DNA of 64,000 bases from Protula sp. h YS-2021 (GCA_949752745.1 OX457033.1:13986970-14050969); one strand, 5' to 3'. Numbered from the stretch's first letter, positions 40,961 to 51,535 are shown. Made by a program: numbers and translations. The notes: generated from the sequence alone by a model not told the origin.

Positions 40961-41207
40961 AATTAAAATATTAAAGTCTTCTTTTAAAAGAATTGTCCTT
41001 TTGCAATTTTAGTATGGCATTTATTTCTTTATTTCTTATTGTTTTGACTAAAAATTATTCACTGCTTTAATAAGACACACACAAAAAAAATTAAGAATTA
41101 TACTATGCCCCCCCCCCCCTCCCACTACTCTCCACCACACACACACATACTGATAAGGTTAGATACAGGGGAAGGGAGGGCAGTATTCCTGTTCTTTAAT
41201 TCGACAG
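40961..41207. other. Downstream flank of the GPCR; no gene seen
   Basis: AT-rich sequence with a poly-C run near 41110 and a short AC run. Confidence 0.4.
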
Positions 41208-42374
41208 TCATACCCTCGTGTTTGCAGGGCCGTACGCATTCTTTGTGTTCGACCTTCTCGCCGAGAAGCGTGAGCTGAATACGTAACCCGATGACGTACT
41301 CGTCCTCCTAATGCCACGTGTCCCGTATCTATGGCAACAGTTGGCGCATGCGCACTTCGATACCAACTGCTTGCTGTATTTTCGAATGTCACGGACTCGG
41401 AAGCCATAAATGATTGGATCGAGAATAAGCTTAAAGTACGGAAGCAACATCATGTAATAAAACAACGCATCACTCTCCATTCTCGGAGAATCCAGTGTCA
41501 ACGAAATTAGAAACATCACCGAATATGGCAAAAATACGGTAGTGTGCACTACGGTTAAAATAACAGTCGTTATGAACGCCCTTTTCTCACCTGTTACCTC
41601 CTGTTTGAATCGAAACTGGGAAAGTTCTTTTTGGAGTGTTTTTATGGCGATGTGAATATGCGAAAACAACACCACAATGACGAGCGAAATTAGGGCGACT
41701 AGAGCCAGCGCGGCGCAAGCACCCACGTTGATGACGGCAAAAACTATCGCGTAAAATCGTTCCGAACATTCGTAGTAATTGGCGGCAGTAATTAACGCTA
41801 AGTAAAAACCCAACGAGATGAAAAGCGCAGTAATCCATGATATTAGTAGATACTGTACTACTTTCTTCCTCCGCACTATGCTGTTATGGTGAAGCGGCTT
41901 TCGAATCGCAAAATATTGGGCAGTGGTGAATCCCAATAAGGTTAGGATACTAATTAAGCCCGCTGCTGATTGGACAAACAGGGCTCCGCTCAAATACACC
42001 ATAGCTTTACAGCTTTCTCCACTAAAAATTAACCGCAACATTTGTTTATTAAATAAATACATGGCATTGTTACTTATCCAGGACAAAAAACTCTCCAGCA
42101 CATTTGCCAGAACGAGGTTTATAAATAGCGTATGATAGACAGATATTCTGGAGCGTTTCCCGGCAACGACGCAACTCAGTGATAATAGATTTAGTAGCAC
42201 AGCAAAGACTGCGATGACCAGTTCGAATGTTATCCTCTTGGATGAATAATAACTGTTGAAAAATGACTCATCTTTCGACTGAGGAACATCTTTCGAATCC
42301 AAAACAAATAACGGAACAGTGTTATTGTCTGGTTCCATTTCTGTCGACCTATTCACCAGTATATTCTCTGCCAT
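41208..42374 (-). CDS. Rhodopsin-class (class A) G protein-coupled receptor, orphan
   Basis: A single open frame of 388 residues with seven hydrophobic segments (about 48-72, 80-103, 122-148, 170-194, 208-238, 266-292, 303-325). Seen: N-terminal N-glycosylation sequons (NRS at 8, NNT at 18), Cys122 at the start of TM3 and Cys203 in extracellular loop 2 for the usual disulphide, Trp180 in TM4, Pro283 in TM6, and a Cys cluster (341-347) after TM7 suited to palmitoylation. Motif changes: the DRY position reads AQY (152-154), so the conserved arginine is missing. TM2 has Asn91 where Asp is usual, and TM7 has DPIIY (319-323) in place of NPxxY. No ligand family is recognised. An intronless GPCR fits expanded invertebrate receptor families. 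I am confident about the fold, not the ligand. Confidence 0.85.
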   Translation of the reverse strand: MAENILVNRSTEMEPDNNTVPLFVLDSKDVPQSKDESFFNSYYSSKRITFELVIAVFAVLLNLLSLSCVVAGKRSRISVYHTLFINLVLANVLESFLSWISNNAMYLFNKQMLRLIFSGESCKAMVYLSGALFVQSAAGLISILTLLGFTTAQYFAIRKPLHHNSIVRRKKVVQYLLISWITALFISLGFYLALITAANYYECSERFYAIVFAVINVGACAALALVALISLVIVVLFSHIHIAIKTLQKELSQFRFKQEVTGEKRAFITTVILTVVHTTVFLPYSVMFLISLTLDSPRMESDALFYYMMLLPYFKLILDPIIYGFRVRDIRKYSKQLVSKCACANCCHRYGTRGIRRTSTSSGYVFSSRFSARRSNTKNAYGPANTRV

Positions 42375-44999
42375 TTAGAAGTTTGATTAGGTAACTTGCT
42401 TTTAAAAATATGTATCCTTTTGACACACGTTACATTGCACGAATGCCGTTCAAGAACTGCAGAGAAAATACCGAAAATACCAACAAATGAAACTGAAGTC
42501 CCAGCTTACAAACATCAACGCAAACAGCAAATCCATGGTAGTGATTTCAAATATCTTGCAAGGCTGCTGGAATGGTGTCTTTTAATTCCAGCCAATGTAT
42601 TGTCACTTGACCAAGCTAATTGGTGCCACACTGTGTTTAACGGTCCGCAAATAAGCGAGCTTCCATCTCATGTCTTGTGAAGAAGTAGGGCGACCGAACA
42701 AGCAAGCCTTAACAACCTGTTGTATTTAAGCAATCGCATTTCTTAGCTCCTTGAGCCGAACGGCTCAGATCTAAAATCTCCTCGTATCAAGAAAGCATTA
42801 ACCATTCAATAACAAAGAAAGATGAGGAGAGGGAGAGGAGATGACCTTAATTATGACCTTAATTATAAATTGATCACAATTTATATTATTTCAGTTTGAA
42901 AAGCATATTTATTGACCATGTTTTTTTTCTTAGTTTTGTTGTTGTTGTTGTTGTCATTTATTAATTTATTTATTTATTTATTGGCCATGTTGTTATTACT
43001 TAGGCGAGCAATAATAGGTTAAGGTCAACATTTACGAAAATGGTCAACAACAATCTTCATGTTGGCTAGAAATAAATCTTTCAAATGTACGGTGTGTTAC
43101 TTGCATAACAATTCGAGTGCCGAAGATGCCAGTTCATCTTTCAAATACCATTCTCGGTGCTTTTTCAGTCACTCGATCTCTTTCTTTCTTTTTCTATATA
43201 TATATTTTTTGTTTAGAAATCTTTTGGAGTTGACCTGGTCACTCCTTTTTTAATTTTTTTATGCTGGCGACTCGGCCGGGAGACGACATACAAGGGTATT
43301 TCTCTTAGCGTTTCGGTCAATTCTGGAAAATCATCTACTTGGGAATCGACCAATCAGATTACAGCATTTACCCAAGTCATGCAACAATAAGTGTCTGAAG
43401 CTATTTTTATTTTTATAGATTCTGATGAGTTGTTTATTAGTTTTACGTGTTACATCCGAGCTGAATATTTTATCAAGCTGCACTGCATTTGCTTACTGCT
43501 CTGCTTATAAATCAGTCGGAACGTCTTATGTAATTACTTCTTTTAGTTTCGGTAAAGTTTCGGAAAATTTAGAGAACAAAGAACAAATAGAGAGATTGAA
43601 ACAAAACATGACAAAAAATATTGGGGTGCAAGGTTAAATTAAAGGAATGAGTGCAACGAAGTCCCAGCAGAGACCCATTGCAGCACTTCTAGTTCTTCAA
43701 GAACTCTAACTTCCGCACCAGAAGGGATGCCTATGTGGTGTGCGTATGCCAGCAGCTTTAGCGATGCCGTCGCCTCAGTGTCCTTCATTTTGACAAAACA
43801 AGAATGCCCAGGGACATTGTGTCCAGCCCGAGATCTAGTGAACCAAGTATCAAAGGGCTTGTATAGTCGCCAAAAAGTGGTAGAGATAGTTTATAAACCG
43901 GTTACTAAAATATTTCGAAACCCGGCATTTGCCTTATCTCGGGGTGAAAAAAAGTAAATTTCAAAGCGCCCTAACGTTGGACTACGCTTAAAAAATGAAA
44001 GCAATCCGACTGATATTACTTGAAGAAGATTTTGGAAAGCTTGATCCCCAAAGCATTCACACGGCGGCAAATTTTTGGAGGTGCGCAGAAAAGTTAAAGA
44101 AAACATTAGGCCTACATAAAAAGCAATATTCTAAAAAAAAATAAAAATAATATACAGAATATATATAGAATGTATAGAATAAATCCAATCTGCAGCTGGC
44201 AACGCCTTTCGGAAAGCAAAAAAGATTTAAAATGCCGCCAAAGGCATTTTTTTTACAGAGTCGGTCAAAAAGTAATTTTCTAAAGAGAAACAACCGGGGA
44301 ACATTCGAACACAGTTTTAGGGGGATCCGGTCTAAATTGCAGGAGAAGAAGAATTTTGAAATCCGATCAAAGTTACAGGAGAAGAACACTTTGAAAATAG
44401 GCTACCAAAAAAGCCCCCCCCCCCCCCCCACCCCCTCCAATTTAGCCAATTTTTAGTGGCCAGCCAAAAATGTCACTTTTCAAAACCGAATTTGAAGGTA
44501 ATCGTATCCAAATTCCGGAAGAAAAAGTATTTTGAAAATAATCTACCGAAAAATTATAAATGTCCCCCATTTTGGACATATGTTTGGCTGAATAAAAACC
44601 AGTTCGAGAGGAAACCGTCTGTCATTAAAACTTAGTCCCCCTCCCCCCCCCCCCAACACACACACACACTATTAACTCTCCGTGACATGCCCCACGCCAG
44701 GGACATTCTTGCCGTCTTCTTCCACTTATTATTTATGAATTTTTATAATTTGGACTTGGGCACATGTGGGAATGGTGTCCTACAAATAACGCAAGCGCTT
44801 GGAAATCTGGCTGTCTGTTGTGTGCTACTGTGTAGAGTGTGGGGCGTGGAACCGGAAATGGACCAACTTAGGGCAACCCTGTGGGGCGTGGAACCGGAAA
44901 TGGACCAACTTAGGGCAACCCTGTGGCTCTTTGTCTGGGATTCCCCTGCATACGAAATGAGGAGAGACTTTTTTATTACCTATCGCTGCTGCTAGCGTT
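42375..44999. other. Intergenic; no gene seen
   Basis: Upstream flank of the GPCR. It contains a 42-bp perfect tandem duplication (about 44841-44924, unit with GGGGCGTGGAACCGGAAATG) and poly-C tracts near 44410 and 44640. No coding motif. Confidence 0.45.
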
Positions 45000-45200
45000 A
45001 GGGGAAAAATAATAATAATAATAAAATAATAGTAATACTAATAATCAAAATAATATTAATAAAATAATAACAATAATAATTGTAATAATATTAATTACAA
45101 TGGCAATAATAATATTAATAATAAAATAACAACAATAATAATGATAATACTAATATTAATTACAATAGTAATAATAATAATAATAATGATATTTTGATAA
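45000..45200. repeat. Degenerate AAT-rich simple repeat
   Basis: Interrupted AATAATAAT sequence over about 200 bp. Confidence 0.85.
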
Positions 45201-46957
45201 ATTGACTCTGCTAATTGGTCAACATCCTTCCACCCATAACTCTAGGTAGCATGTGTTCTTTTGCTCTCCCTCGAGGCTATGTATTAAGCAATGCTCTAAG
45301 TTCCTTTCTATTTTAATGTCCCAGTGTGAGTTGAACTTAATGGTTCCGTTGTGTAGGGTCGTGGTTAGTCATCAGGAGAACGTCATAAAAACCTTTCACG
45401 CACCATTTTACTCACGGCTTACTTTATCTACGTACTATTAATACGAAGGAATAAGGTATATCCCTGTTTTTGCCTTATAGGACGAAGTACAAGAGCCTGT
45501 TGTTGCCGACTCTTATTAACACTTGACAAGCCTTTGGCTTGCAAGGGTTATATGAATTTGTGCGAGCAAAATTCGTCCTTTTTTTTCTTCTTGACAGTTT
45601 TTCCGATTTTTTTGTGTCTTCTTCTCTGACACTATGGGCCCTACGACCATGAAACTTGGGACTTATGAAGAACGTGATCTGAACATGTGCATGTCACTTT
45701 TTATTTTCGTCTTTGATTTCGTTTTATTTGTTAATACGCCATGTGAAAAGAGTGTAGTTTTTGCAAGTAAATGCGTAGCATTTAATTAGACCACTGTTGT
45801 TGTCACACTGAAATTTGATTTTAGAGTTCAGTGTTGTCACGGACATTTAAAAAAAAATAATACTACACCATTATGGACATGACTCCGTTGTGTTTTACAA
45901 AGTTGTTGAATGGCATTGAATGACGTCAGAGCCAACAATAATATACTAGCACAAGAGTTCGCTTTCCTGTCTGTTATTGCAGAAACCCATGTTCATTTAA
46001 GTGTTCTATTTCGATTTCACCAGACAGCAATTTTTTTTTTCAACCGGTAAGATTTTTAATTAGATTTTTTCTACAATCATAAAATTGTCACAAATAAAAA
46101 AAAAACGAAATAAATTTTAACTTCTTACCTTGACCCTGATCTTGGTGATCAAGGCAATAAACACCACCTAAAAAAATGTTAGAATGTTTTTGATCTAATC
46201 TTGGCATGCCACACCCTGTACGGAAATAAGTAAGGGAAGCTTCTTGGTCTGAAACTGACCAAATGTCCATGGCCAAAGGTCATGTAATCAAAAATCGTTA
46301 GGAATTTTCTATTTTGACCTACATTTTGGATATCACCCACTAATGAGAGCTACATAAATGTTAGCTTCGAGTTCTGACGTTCGACCTGGATTTTCAAGGT
46401 CAAAGGTTAAATGTCTTGGATACCGATAGAGGTAGGACAATTCACAAAGTTACTTTGATCTTGATCTCAAGGAAACGTTTTGACGTGAAATTTAACTGTG
46501 ACTGTCACATTTCACGAATGGATATTTCGGTAAGCAGCAGCCAATGTTGGCCTGTTTTCTAAACTTAAAATAGATGTTGAATAATAAATGAAATAAATAA
46601 GAAAGATGTGAAACTTTTGGATCAGTTTTTGCAGGAAATGTACAACAGAAGCTGTATACTGTGGCGCCTTATGCTGTACATGTTACACTTCACATACACT
46701 CTTAATCAGTGATGCTAAAAGCTCTTACAACCAGCTCCCCCCCCCCCCCGTCCGCCCCCTACCCACCCTACTACCCTCCTCCTCCTCTGACTGTTGCAAA
46801 AGAAACCGTAATCTCCCAAAGCCCTCCTTAGCAGTAAGAGGTATAAAATGTCCAAATCAGCTTTATCTGAGCCTTTTTTTTTTTCTTGTCTTTGCTTTAG
46901 ATCTTTAGACAATAAAATGTAGGTCAAAGTTTCAACTTAAAGGTGTCAAAGTGGTAA
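45201..46957. other. Intergenic left flank of the virus-like element
   Basis: No gene seen. The stretch 46120-46480 carries recurring ACCTTGACC/CAAGGTCAAAGG motifs that look like remains of a dispersed repeat. Confidence 0.4.
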
Positions 46958-46963
46958 AACAAG
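46958..46963 (+). repeat. Target site duplication, left copy (AACAAG)
   Basis: AACAAG directly precedes the left terminal repeat and occurs again immediately after the right one (61958-61963). A 6-bp duplication is the known signature of Polinton/Maverick integration. Confidence 0.9.
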
Positions 46964-47376
46964 AGTAGGGGGAAAGTGGGGGTTCTAAAACAGGAAGTGA
47001 CGTCATAATGACGTCATGAGGTGTTTTAGAAGCCCCATGGGGTTTCTAAAACAGTGACGTCATATTGACGTCATATTGACGTGATATTGACGTCATATGG
47101 ACGTCATATGGTTGTCATATGGACGTCATATGAACGTCACATGAACGTCATAATGACGTGAGGAGTTGTTTTAGAAGCCCCATGGGGTTTCTAAAACAGT
47201 GACGTCATTATGACGTGTTATGGACGTGTTATGGACGTGTTATGGAGGTGATATGGAGGTCATATGGAGGTGATATGGAGGTGATATGGAGGTCATATGA
47301 ACGTCATATGAACGTCATATGAACGTCATATGAACGTCATAATGACGTAATATGGAGAGTGGGCGGCCATTCAAAC
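46964..47376 (+). repeat. Left terminal inverted repeat
   Basis: Pairs with 61589-61957. Its outer 100 bp differ from the partner at about one base. It consists mainly of 11-bp units of the form ATATGGACGTC/ATATTGACGTC, many creating the ATF/CREB site TGACGTCA or its half, arranged in two blocks. Each block is introduced by the imperfect palindrome TTTTAGAAGCCCCATGGGG plus TTTCTAAAA. It is 44 bp (four units) longer than the right repeat. Confidence 0.95.
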
Positions 47377-47490
47377 GGGCGGCCATTCAAACGACCATTC
47401 AAACGGGCGGCGATTCAAACAACCATTCAAACGGGCAACCATTCAAACGACCAGTCAAACGGGCAGCCAGACAAAATGGCACCCGGACAA
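47377..47490 (+). repeat. Short tandem repeat at the inner TIR edge
   Basis: CATTCAAACGGGCGGC/CATTCAAACGACC units repeat several times. One or two such units are also present beside the right repeat (61571-61600). Confidence 0.8.
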
Positions 47491-47760
47491 AATGGTGCCC
47501 GGACAAAATGACACCCGAGCACCCGAGCACTTGAGCACCCGAGCACCCGAGCACTTGAGCACCCGAGCACTCGAGCACTCGAGCACTCGAGCACTCGAGC
47601 ACTCAAGCACTCGAGCACTTGAGCACCCGAGCACTCGAGCACTCGAGCACTCGAGCACTTGAGCACTTGAGCACTCGAGCACTTGAGCACTCGAGCACTC
47701 GAGCACTCGAGCACTTGAGCACCCGAGCACTCGAGCACTTGAGCACTTGAGCACCCGGAC
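47491..47760 (+). repeat. Ten-base minisatellite (GAGCAC core)
   Basis: About 25 units of GAGCACTCGA / GAGCACTTGA / GAGCACCCGA in irregular order. Frames reading Leu-Glu-Cys-Ser-Ser on the minus strand are artefacts of the array. Confidence 0.95.
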
Positions 47761-48110
47761 AGCAAAGGGTTCATAGAGACATGGTTAGAGCTGGCCTGCT
47801 GTGTATTTTGACCCATCAATGACGTCACACAGAGCGACTCAAGCTTGCAGCCAACTGATGGACAGGCAATCCGGAGCCAGCCGTACAGTAGGTCGACAGG
47901 CCCCCCGGGGCCTGCCATCACCAGGTTGGCAAGCCCCCCGGGGCCTGCCAAACATCAGGTTGGTAGGCCCCCCCCCCCGGCTCACCAACCCATGAGCCCC
48001 CCCCCCCCAGGCCCAGCAATCTTTCAGCATACACTGTATCTATATGGGTGAGCTAGTCGACAGACCCCCCCCCCCCCGGCTCACTGGCCCATGAGCCCTT
48101 TTCTCGATCT
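47761..48110. repeat. C-rich region with CCCCGGGGCCTGCCA repeats
   Basis: Several copies of GGCCCCCCGGGGCCTGCCA-like units and poly-C runs next to CTCACCAACCCATGAGCCCC repeats. No gene seen. Confidence 0.7.
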
Positions 48111-48527
48111 CTAACCAAGCCATTGCAGCAGCAATTAGTAAATGAGCTCTCTTTTTCCTTAAGGGATGCTGTGTTTTAACCACAGAGAGGTCTCCATGCA
48201 TTGCGACCATATACAAGCAACAATCCTTTCTTTAAAGCTTTCTCACTCTTGTAACACCTATGGCAACCAAACCAACGGACACCCAGACACACGGACACCC
48301 AGACACGGACACCCAGACACACGGACACCCAGACAGTCCTTTTTTTTTTTTTTTTTTAGTTTTTATCCCTCTTCACCCACATCAAACCAAACCACGGAAA
48401 CAAGTGTTTTTAGGGCTTTTACACGCATATCCCATCACTAATGGCTTGTCGTAGCAGCAATTAAAAGTGAGCAGCCATTGCCTCCTTAAGGGGGAGAACT
48501 CTCCATGCATTGCGGCTACGAAAACCG

Positions 48528-48619
<92 letters not shown>

Positions 48620-49300
48620 CACACATAGACACACATACATACGTTTTTTTTTAATTTTTATCCCTCTCTCTCTCCACACACACCAAATCACGAAAGCAAC
48701 TGTTTTTCTGCCTTTTCTCGATCTCTAACCAAGCCATTGCAGCAACAATGAGCACTCTTTTCCTTAAGGGGTGCTGTGTTTTAACCACAGAGAGGTCTCC
48801 ATGCATTGTGGCCATATACAAGCAACAATCCTTTCTTTAAAGCTTTCTCACTCTTTTAACACCTATGACAACCAAACCAACGGACACCCAGACACACGGA
48901 CACCCAGACACGGACACTCAGACACACGGACACCCAGACAGTCCTTTTTTTTGTTTTTTTTTTATAGTTTTTATCCCTCTTCACCCACATCAAACCAAAC
49001 CACGGAAACAAGTGTTTTTTAGGGCTTTTACCGTTCTTCCAGCACACACACGTTCACTAATGGATTGCCGTAGCAGCAATTAAAAATGAGCACTCTTTTT
49101 CCTCAAGGAAGAGAGGTGTCTCCATGCATTGCGGCCATATACAAGCAACAATCCTTTCTTTAAAGCTTTCTCACTATTCTAACACCTATGGCAACCAAAC
49201 CAACGGACGCCCAGACACACGGACACCCAGACACGGACACCCAGACACACGGACACCCAGACAGTCGTTTTTTTATTTTTTTTTTGTTCCCTCTCTCTCT
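48100..49300 (+). repeat. Nested tandem array of about 300-350 bp units inside the element
   Basis: Units starting near 48100, 48440, 48713 and 49060 share GCAGCAATTA...GAGC, CTCCATGCATTGCGG, and in three of them ATACAAGCAACAATCCTTTC followed by GGACACCCAGACACACGGAC repeats and a T-tract. Only short non-conserved frames are present. The second unit is interrupted by the AC microsatellite. Confidence 0.85.
48534..48615. repeat. (AC)n microsatellite
   Basis: Uninterrupted AC run within the nested array. Confidence 0.95.
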
Positions 49301-49369
49301 GCACATATAGCAATAGCCACAACTGATTCAGCGTTATATTTCTCAAGCCTGGGTATTTTTTTTAACCCA

Positions 49370-49690
49370 GACAGTGGCTTATTTCTCTCTCTCTCTCTTC
49401 ACACACATAACACAGCAAACGGTCAGACGGACAGATTTAGCGTTTCATTTCTCATGCCAGGGTATTTTTAACCCAGACAGCAAATTCTTTTTGCTTTCTC
49501 AAACGGTCAGACGGACAGATTTAGCGTTTCATTTCTCATGCCAGGGTATTTTTAACCAAGACAGCGATTTGTTTTGCTTTCTCAGACGGTCAGACGGACA
49601 GATTTAGCGTTTCATTTCTCATGCCAGGGTATTTTTAACCCAGACAGCAATTTGTTTAGCTTTTTCAGACGGTCAGACGGACAGATGGAG
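49370..49690 (+). repeat. Four-copy tandem repeat of 83-84 bp
   Basis: GGTCAGACGGACAGATTTAG recurs at 49421, 49504, 49588 and 49671 (the last copy diverges), each followed by CATGCCAGGGTATTTTTAAC and CCAGACAGC. No coding frame is conserved. Confidence 0.9.
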
Positions 49691-49727
49691 CTATAAATCA
49701 ATGATTTATAGTCCTCTTTTTTTTTTA

Positions 49728-49800
49728 GCATTTCCCACACTCTCATTCATACTAAGATTGCCTGATGAAGCGTTTTATTTCGTAATAATGGGAGGGCCGC
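49728..49800. repeat. Left subterminal inverted segment matching the right end
   Basis: AGCATTTCCCACACTCTCAT plus TCATAC is the reverse complement of sequence at 61530-61556, immediately inside the right TIR. On the left the same sequence is separated from its TIR by the repeat arrays at 47377-49690. Confidence 0.8.
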
Positions 49801-49813
49801 TAAAAAGCGGCCC
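49794..49813 (-). terminator. 3' stem-loop downstream of the minus-strand gene at 49981-50790
   Basis: Perfect 7-bp inverted repeat GGGCCGC / GCGGCCC with a 6-base A/T loop, followed on the minus strand by an AATAAA. It is placed like the histone-type stem-loops at 60175 and 61462, but stem and loop sizes do not match the histone consensus. Confidence 0.55.
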
Positions 49814-49980
49814 TGGAGGGATTTCCGTAGTCTGGTCCTGGTCACTGCCTCTTGTCATCAGTTCTCCTGCCGCTGTCACTGCCTCCCGCCATCGGTTCTC
49901 CTGTCGCCGCCACTGGCGCCGCCGCTGACGCCACCGCTGGCACCGCTGCCGCCACCAACCTCGCCACAGCCACACTTCCT

Positions 49981-50790
49981 CTAATGCGCCGCAACCGCGG
50001 CCCTGCTCGAGGTGAATCCTTTGCCCTGGACACTACAAAAATAATATTGGGACTTCAAAGCCTCCGGGCATTGCTGCTCATGCATTCTCATTGAATATTC
50101 TACCGGATAGCCAAAATGGCAGAATTCACAATATTTAACATTATCCAAAGAGCCCAAGATTTGCATGACCTCCTGGAAATCTGACTCTTTTCTAGAGACA
50201 TCCTCCACTTTCATCTGAGCAGGTTCGTTGTTGCGGTCAGTGTTTGAAGGTGACTGTATGAGGCTGACTGTATCCGAAATACTGGCGACAGCGATTGTAA
50301 GCTCATCGTCAGGAGCTGGTGGCGGACTGTCCGGTCTTGTAACGGTAGCGGTTGGTGCCGCCAGCACCTTCCGGACAGTCACATCAGCTTCCTTTTGATT
50401 CACTTTCAACGGGGTCGTCATCGTTGACGCAGCGACTTTGACAGGAGTCGCTCTGGCAGGAGGAGTCTCTGTCATCGTTGCTGCGATCACTCTGGCTGGA
50501 GGAGTCTCTGTCATCGTTGTCGCGGTCACTCTGGTCACTCTGGTCACTTCCTGGCAGGGCGGCAGGTGCCTGGACGGCGAACGATGGCGTAGTCGCTTAT
50601 GGCTCTCCTCCGCCGCCCTGCCAAACCGGTTGAACTGTTCCTCTGGTCTGTTCCTAAGGAAATCCCTCCACTTTCGAAACAGAAAGGTCTGGTACTCAAT
50701 ATAAATCTCCTCCCAGACGTCGACATCCTTCGCTGATAGAAAGTAGCGACCCCGAAGCTCATCTGAGAAAAACTCGTCCTTGTACTGCAT
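49981..50790 (-). CDS. Hypothetical element protein with C-terminal zinc finger
   Basis: 269 residues from ATG at 50790, chosen because the frame further upstream has no ATG (a TTG at 50817 and open sequence beyond). The N-terminal third is a mixed acidic/basic alpha-helical region with many aromatic residues, next to a short basic RS-containing stretch. The middle is a low-complexity Thr/Pro/Ala region with a duplicated TMTETPPAR unit. The C-terminus holds a C2HC finger (C221-x2-C224-x12-H237-x3-C241) similar in spacing to the finger at about residue 450 of the polymerase. It lies alone at the left end of the element, in mirror position to the RING gene at the right end, and its upstream region shares the motif GTCCT..CTTCAGGT with that gene. 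Function unknown; a nucleic-acid-binding or regulatory role is a guess. Confidence 0.6.
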   Translation of the reverse strand: MQYKDEFFSDELRGRYFLSAKDVDVWEEIYIEYQTFLFRKWRDFLRNRPEEQFNRFGRAAEESHKRLRHRSPSRHLPPCQEVTRVTRVTATTMTETPPARVIAATMTETPPARATPVKVAASTMTTPLKVNQKEADVTVRKVLAAPTATVTRPDSPPPAPDDELTIAVASISDTVSLIQSPSNTDRNNEPAQMKVEDVSRKESDFQEVMQILGSLDNVKYCEFCHFGYPVEYSMRMHEQQCPEALKSQYYFCSVQGKGFTSSRAAVAAH

Positions 50791-50897
50791 GATTAAATTT
50801 CGATGTGTTCGCTTCAAAGGTTCAAAGCAGACTGACTGACTGCCCCTGGCCAGTCGACCTGAAGCGAGGACCCCCTCCCCGCCCAGCTACCTAGTGA

Positions 50898-51341
50898 GCC
50901 CCCCCCCACCCGGCCCGAACAATTCAATCACAACAACAACAACGACAAAAGTCTGTTACAACATCTAATGCAGAAAAATCAGAAAAGTCTCAACAGTTTC
51001 TAAACCATTTTCAACCCATTTATCATGTAAAACTAACACAACTTCTGGCAGAACTTAAGAAATATGGTACGAGATGGACAGATAAAAATGAACTTGTTTT
51101 AAAAACAGGTACTATCATTACAAATTCTAACATTATTGATTTGTTGAAAGAAGCATTGGTTGCTACAAAAAGAAAAGAACGACGAGAACCACGGCGTGGT
51201 TGGAAGCAGTTTATTGAGGAAATTGTAGACGCTAATATTCCAAAAACTGTTTTTGGCAAAAAGACAACTCGTGAAGATATTACTAAAGAGCAACAACAAC
51301 GTCAACAAAGATTGTTTCCAGAAGGATGGGAAACTTTTTAA
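50898..51341 (+). CDS. Open frame without ATG upstream of the capsid block
   Basis: 147 codons open between a stop at 50895-50897 and the stop at 51341, with no ATG anywhere in frame. The first in-frame near-cognate codon in the region of composition similar to neighbours is TTG at 51141. The inferred peptide has a Gln-rich start, then KKYGTRWTDKNELVLKTG, and a highly charged Lys/Arg/Glu helix with REPRRGWKQF. It overlaps the next gene by 16 bp, as in a compact viral transcript. Most likely it is the 3' exon of a spliced gene (candidate acceptor at the AATGCAG near 50972) or it uses a non-ATG start. No family recognised. Confidence 0.45.
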   Translation, partial: APPHPARTIQSQQQQRQKSVTTSNAEKSEKSQQFLNHFQPIYHVKLTQLLAELKKYGTRWTDKNELVLKTGTIITNSNIIDLLKEALVATKRKERREPRRGWKQFIEEIVDANIPKTVFGKKTTREDITKEQQQRQQRLFPEGWETF

Positions 51342-51535
51342 CATGGATTAAAGAGCTATGGTGTTGTTGTTGTAAAGAAAATGGAAATAAAAATACTATT
51401 CCTGTAAAAATTAGGTGTGTTAGTGCTTGTTGTCAGGGAGAAGTAGTAGATACCAATTTAGATCATGTAGATAGCAATTTAGACAATAATGTAGACAGCA
51501 ATGTAGAAAGTGAGGATGAAGAGTGTCAAACCTGA
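51326..51535 (+). CDS. Small protein with probable N-terminal acylation motif
   Basis: 69 residues starting MGNFLTWIKELWCCCCKENG. Gly2 followed by Asn fits an N-myristoylation site, and the run of four Cys at 13-16 beside a Trp/Leu-rich helix fits palmitoylation, so membrane attachment is likely. A second CC lies at about 35-36. The C-terminal half is acidic with a repeated VDSN(L/V) unit. It sits between the ATG-less frame (16-bp overlap) and the penton-like gene. No family is recognised; a role in egress, membrane association or host signalling would be inference. Confidence 0.55.
   Translation: MGNFLTWIKELWCCCCKENGNKNTIPVKIRCVSACCQGEVVDTNLDHVDSNLDNNVDSNVESEDEECQT

Noticed and set aside
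41159..41407. Minus-strand frame overlapping the GPCR C-terminus
   Set aside because: Out-of-frame shadow of the receptor gene with no motif.
47427..47951. 174-codon minus-strand frame with LECSSARV repeats
   Set aside because: Translation of the 10-bp minisatellite; all three frames give similar peptides.
48100..49300. CRISPR-like array from regularly spaced direct repeats
   Set aside because: Units are long, nested and lack unique spacers of constant length; the setting is eukaryotic.
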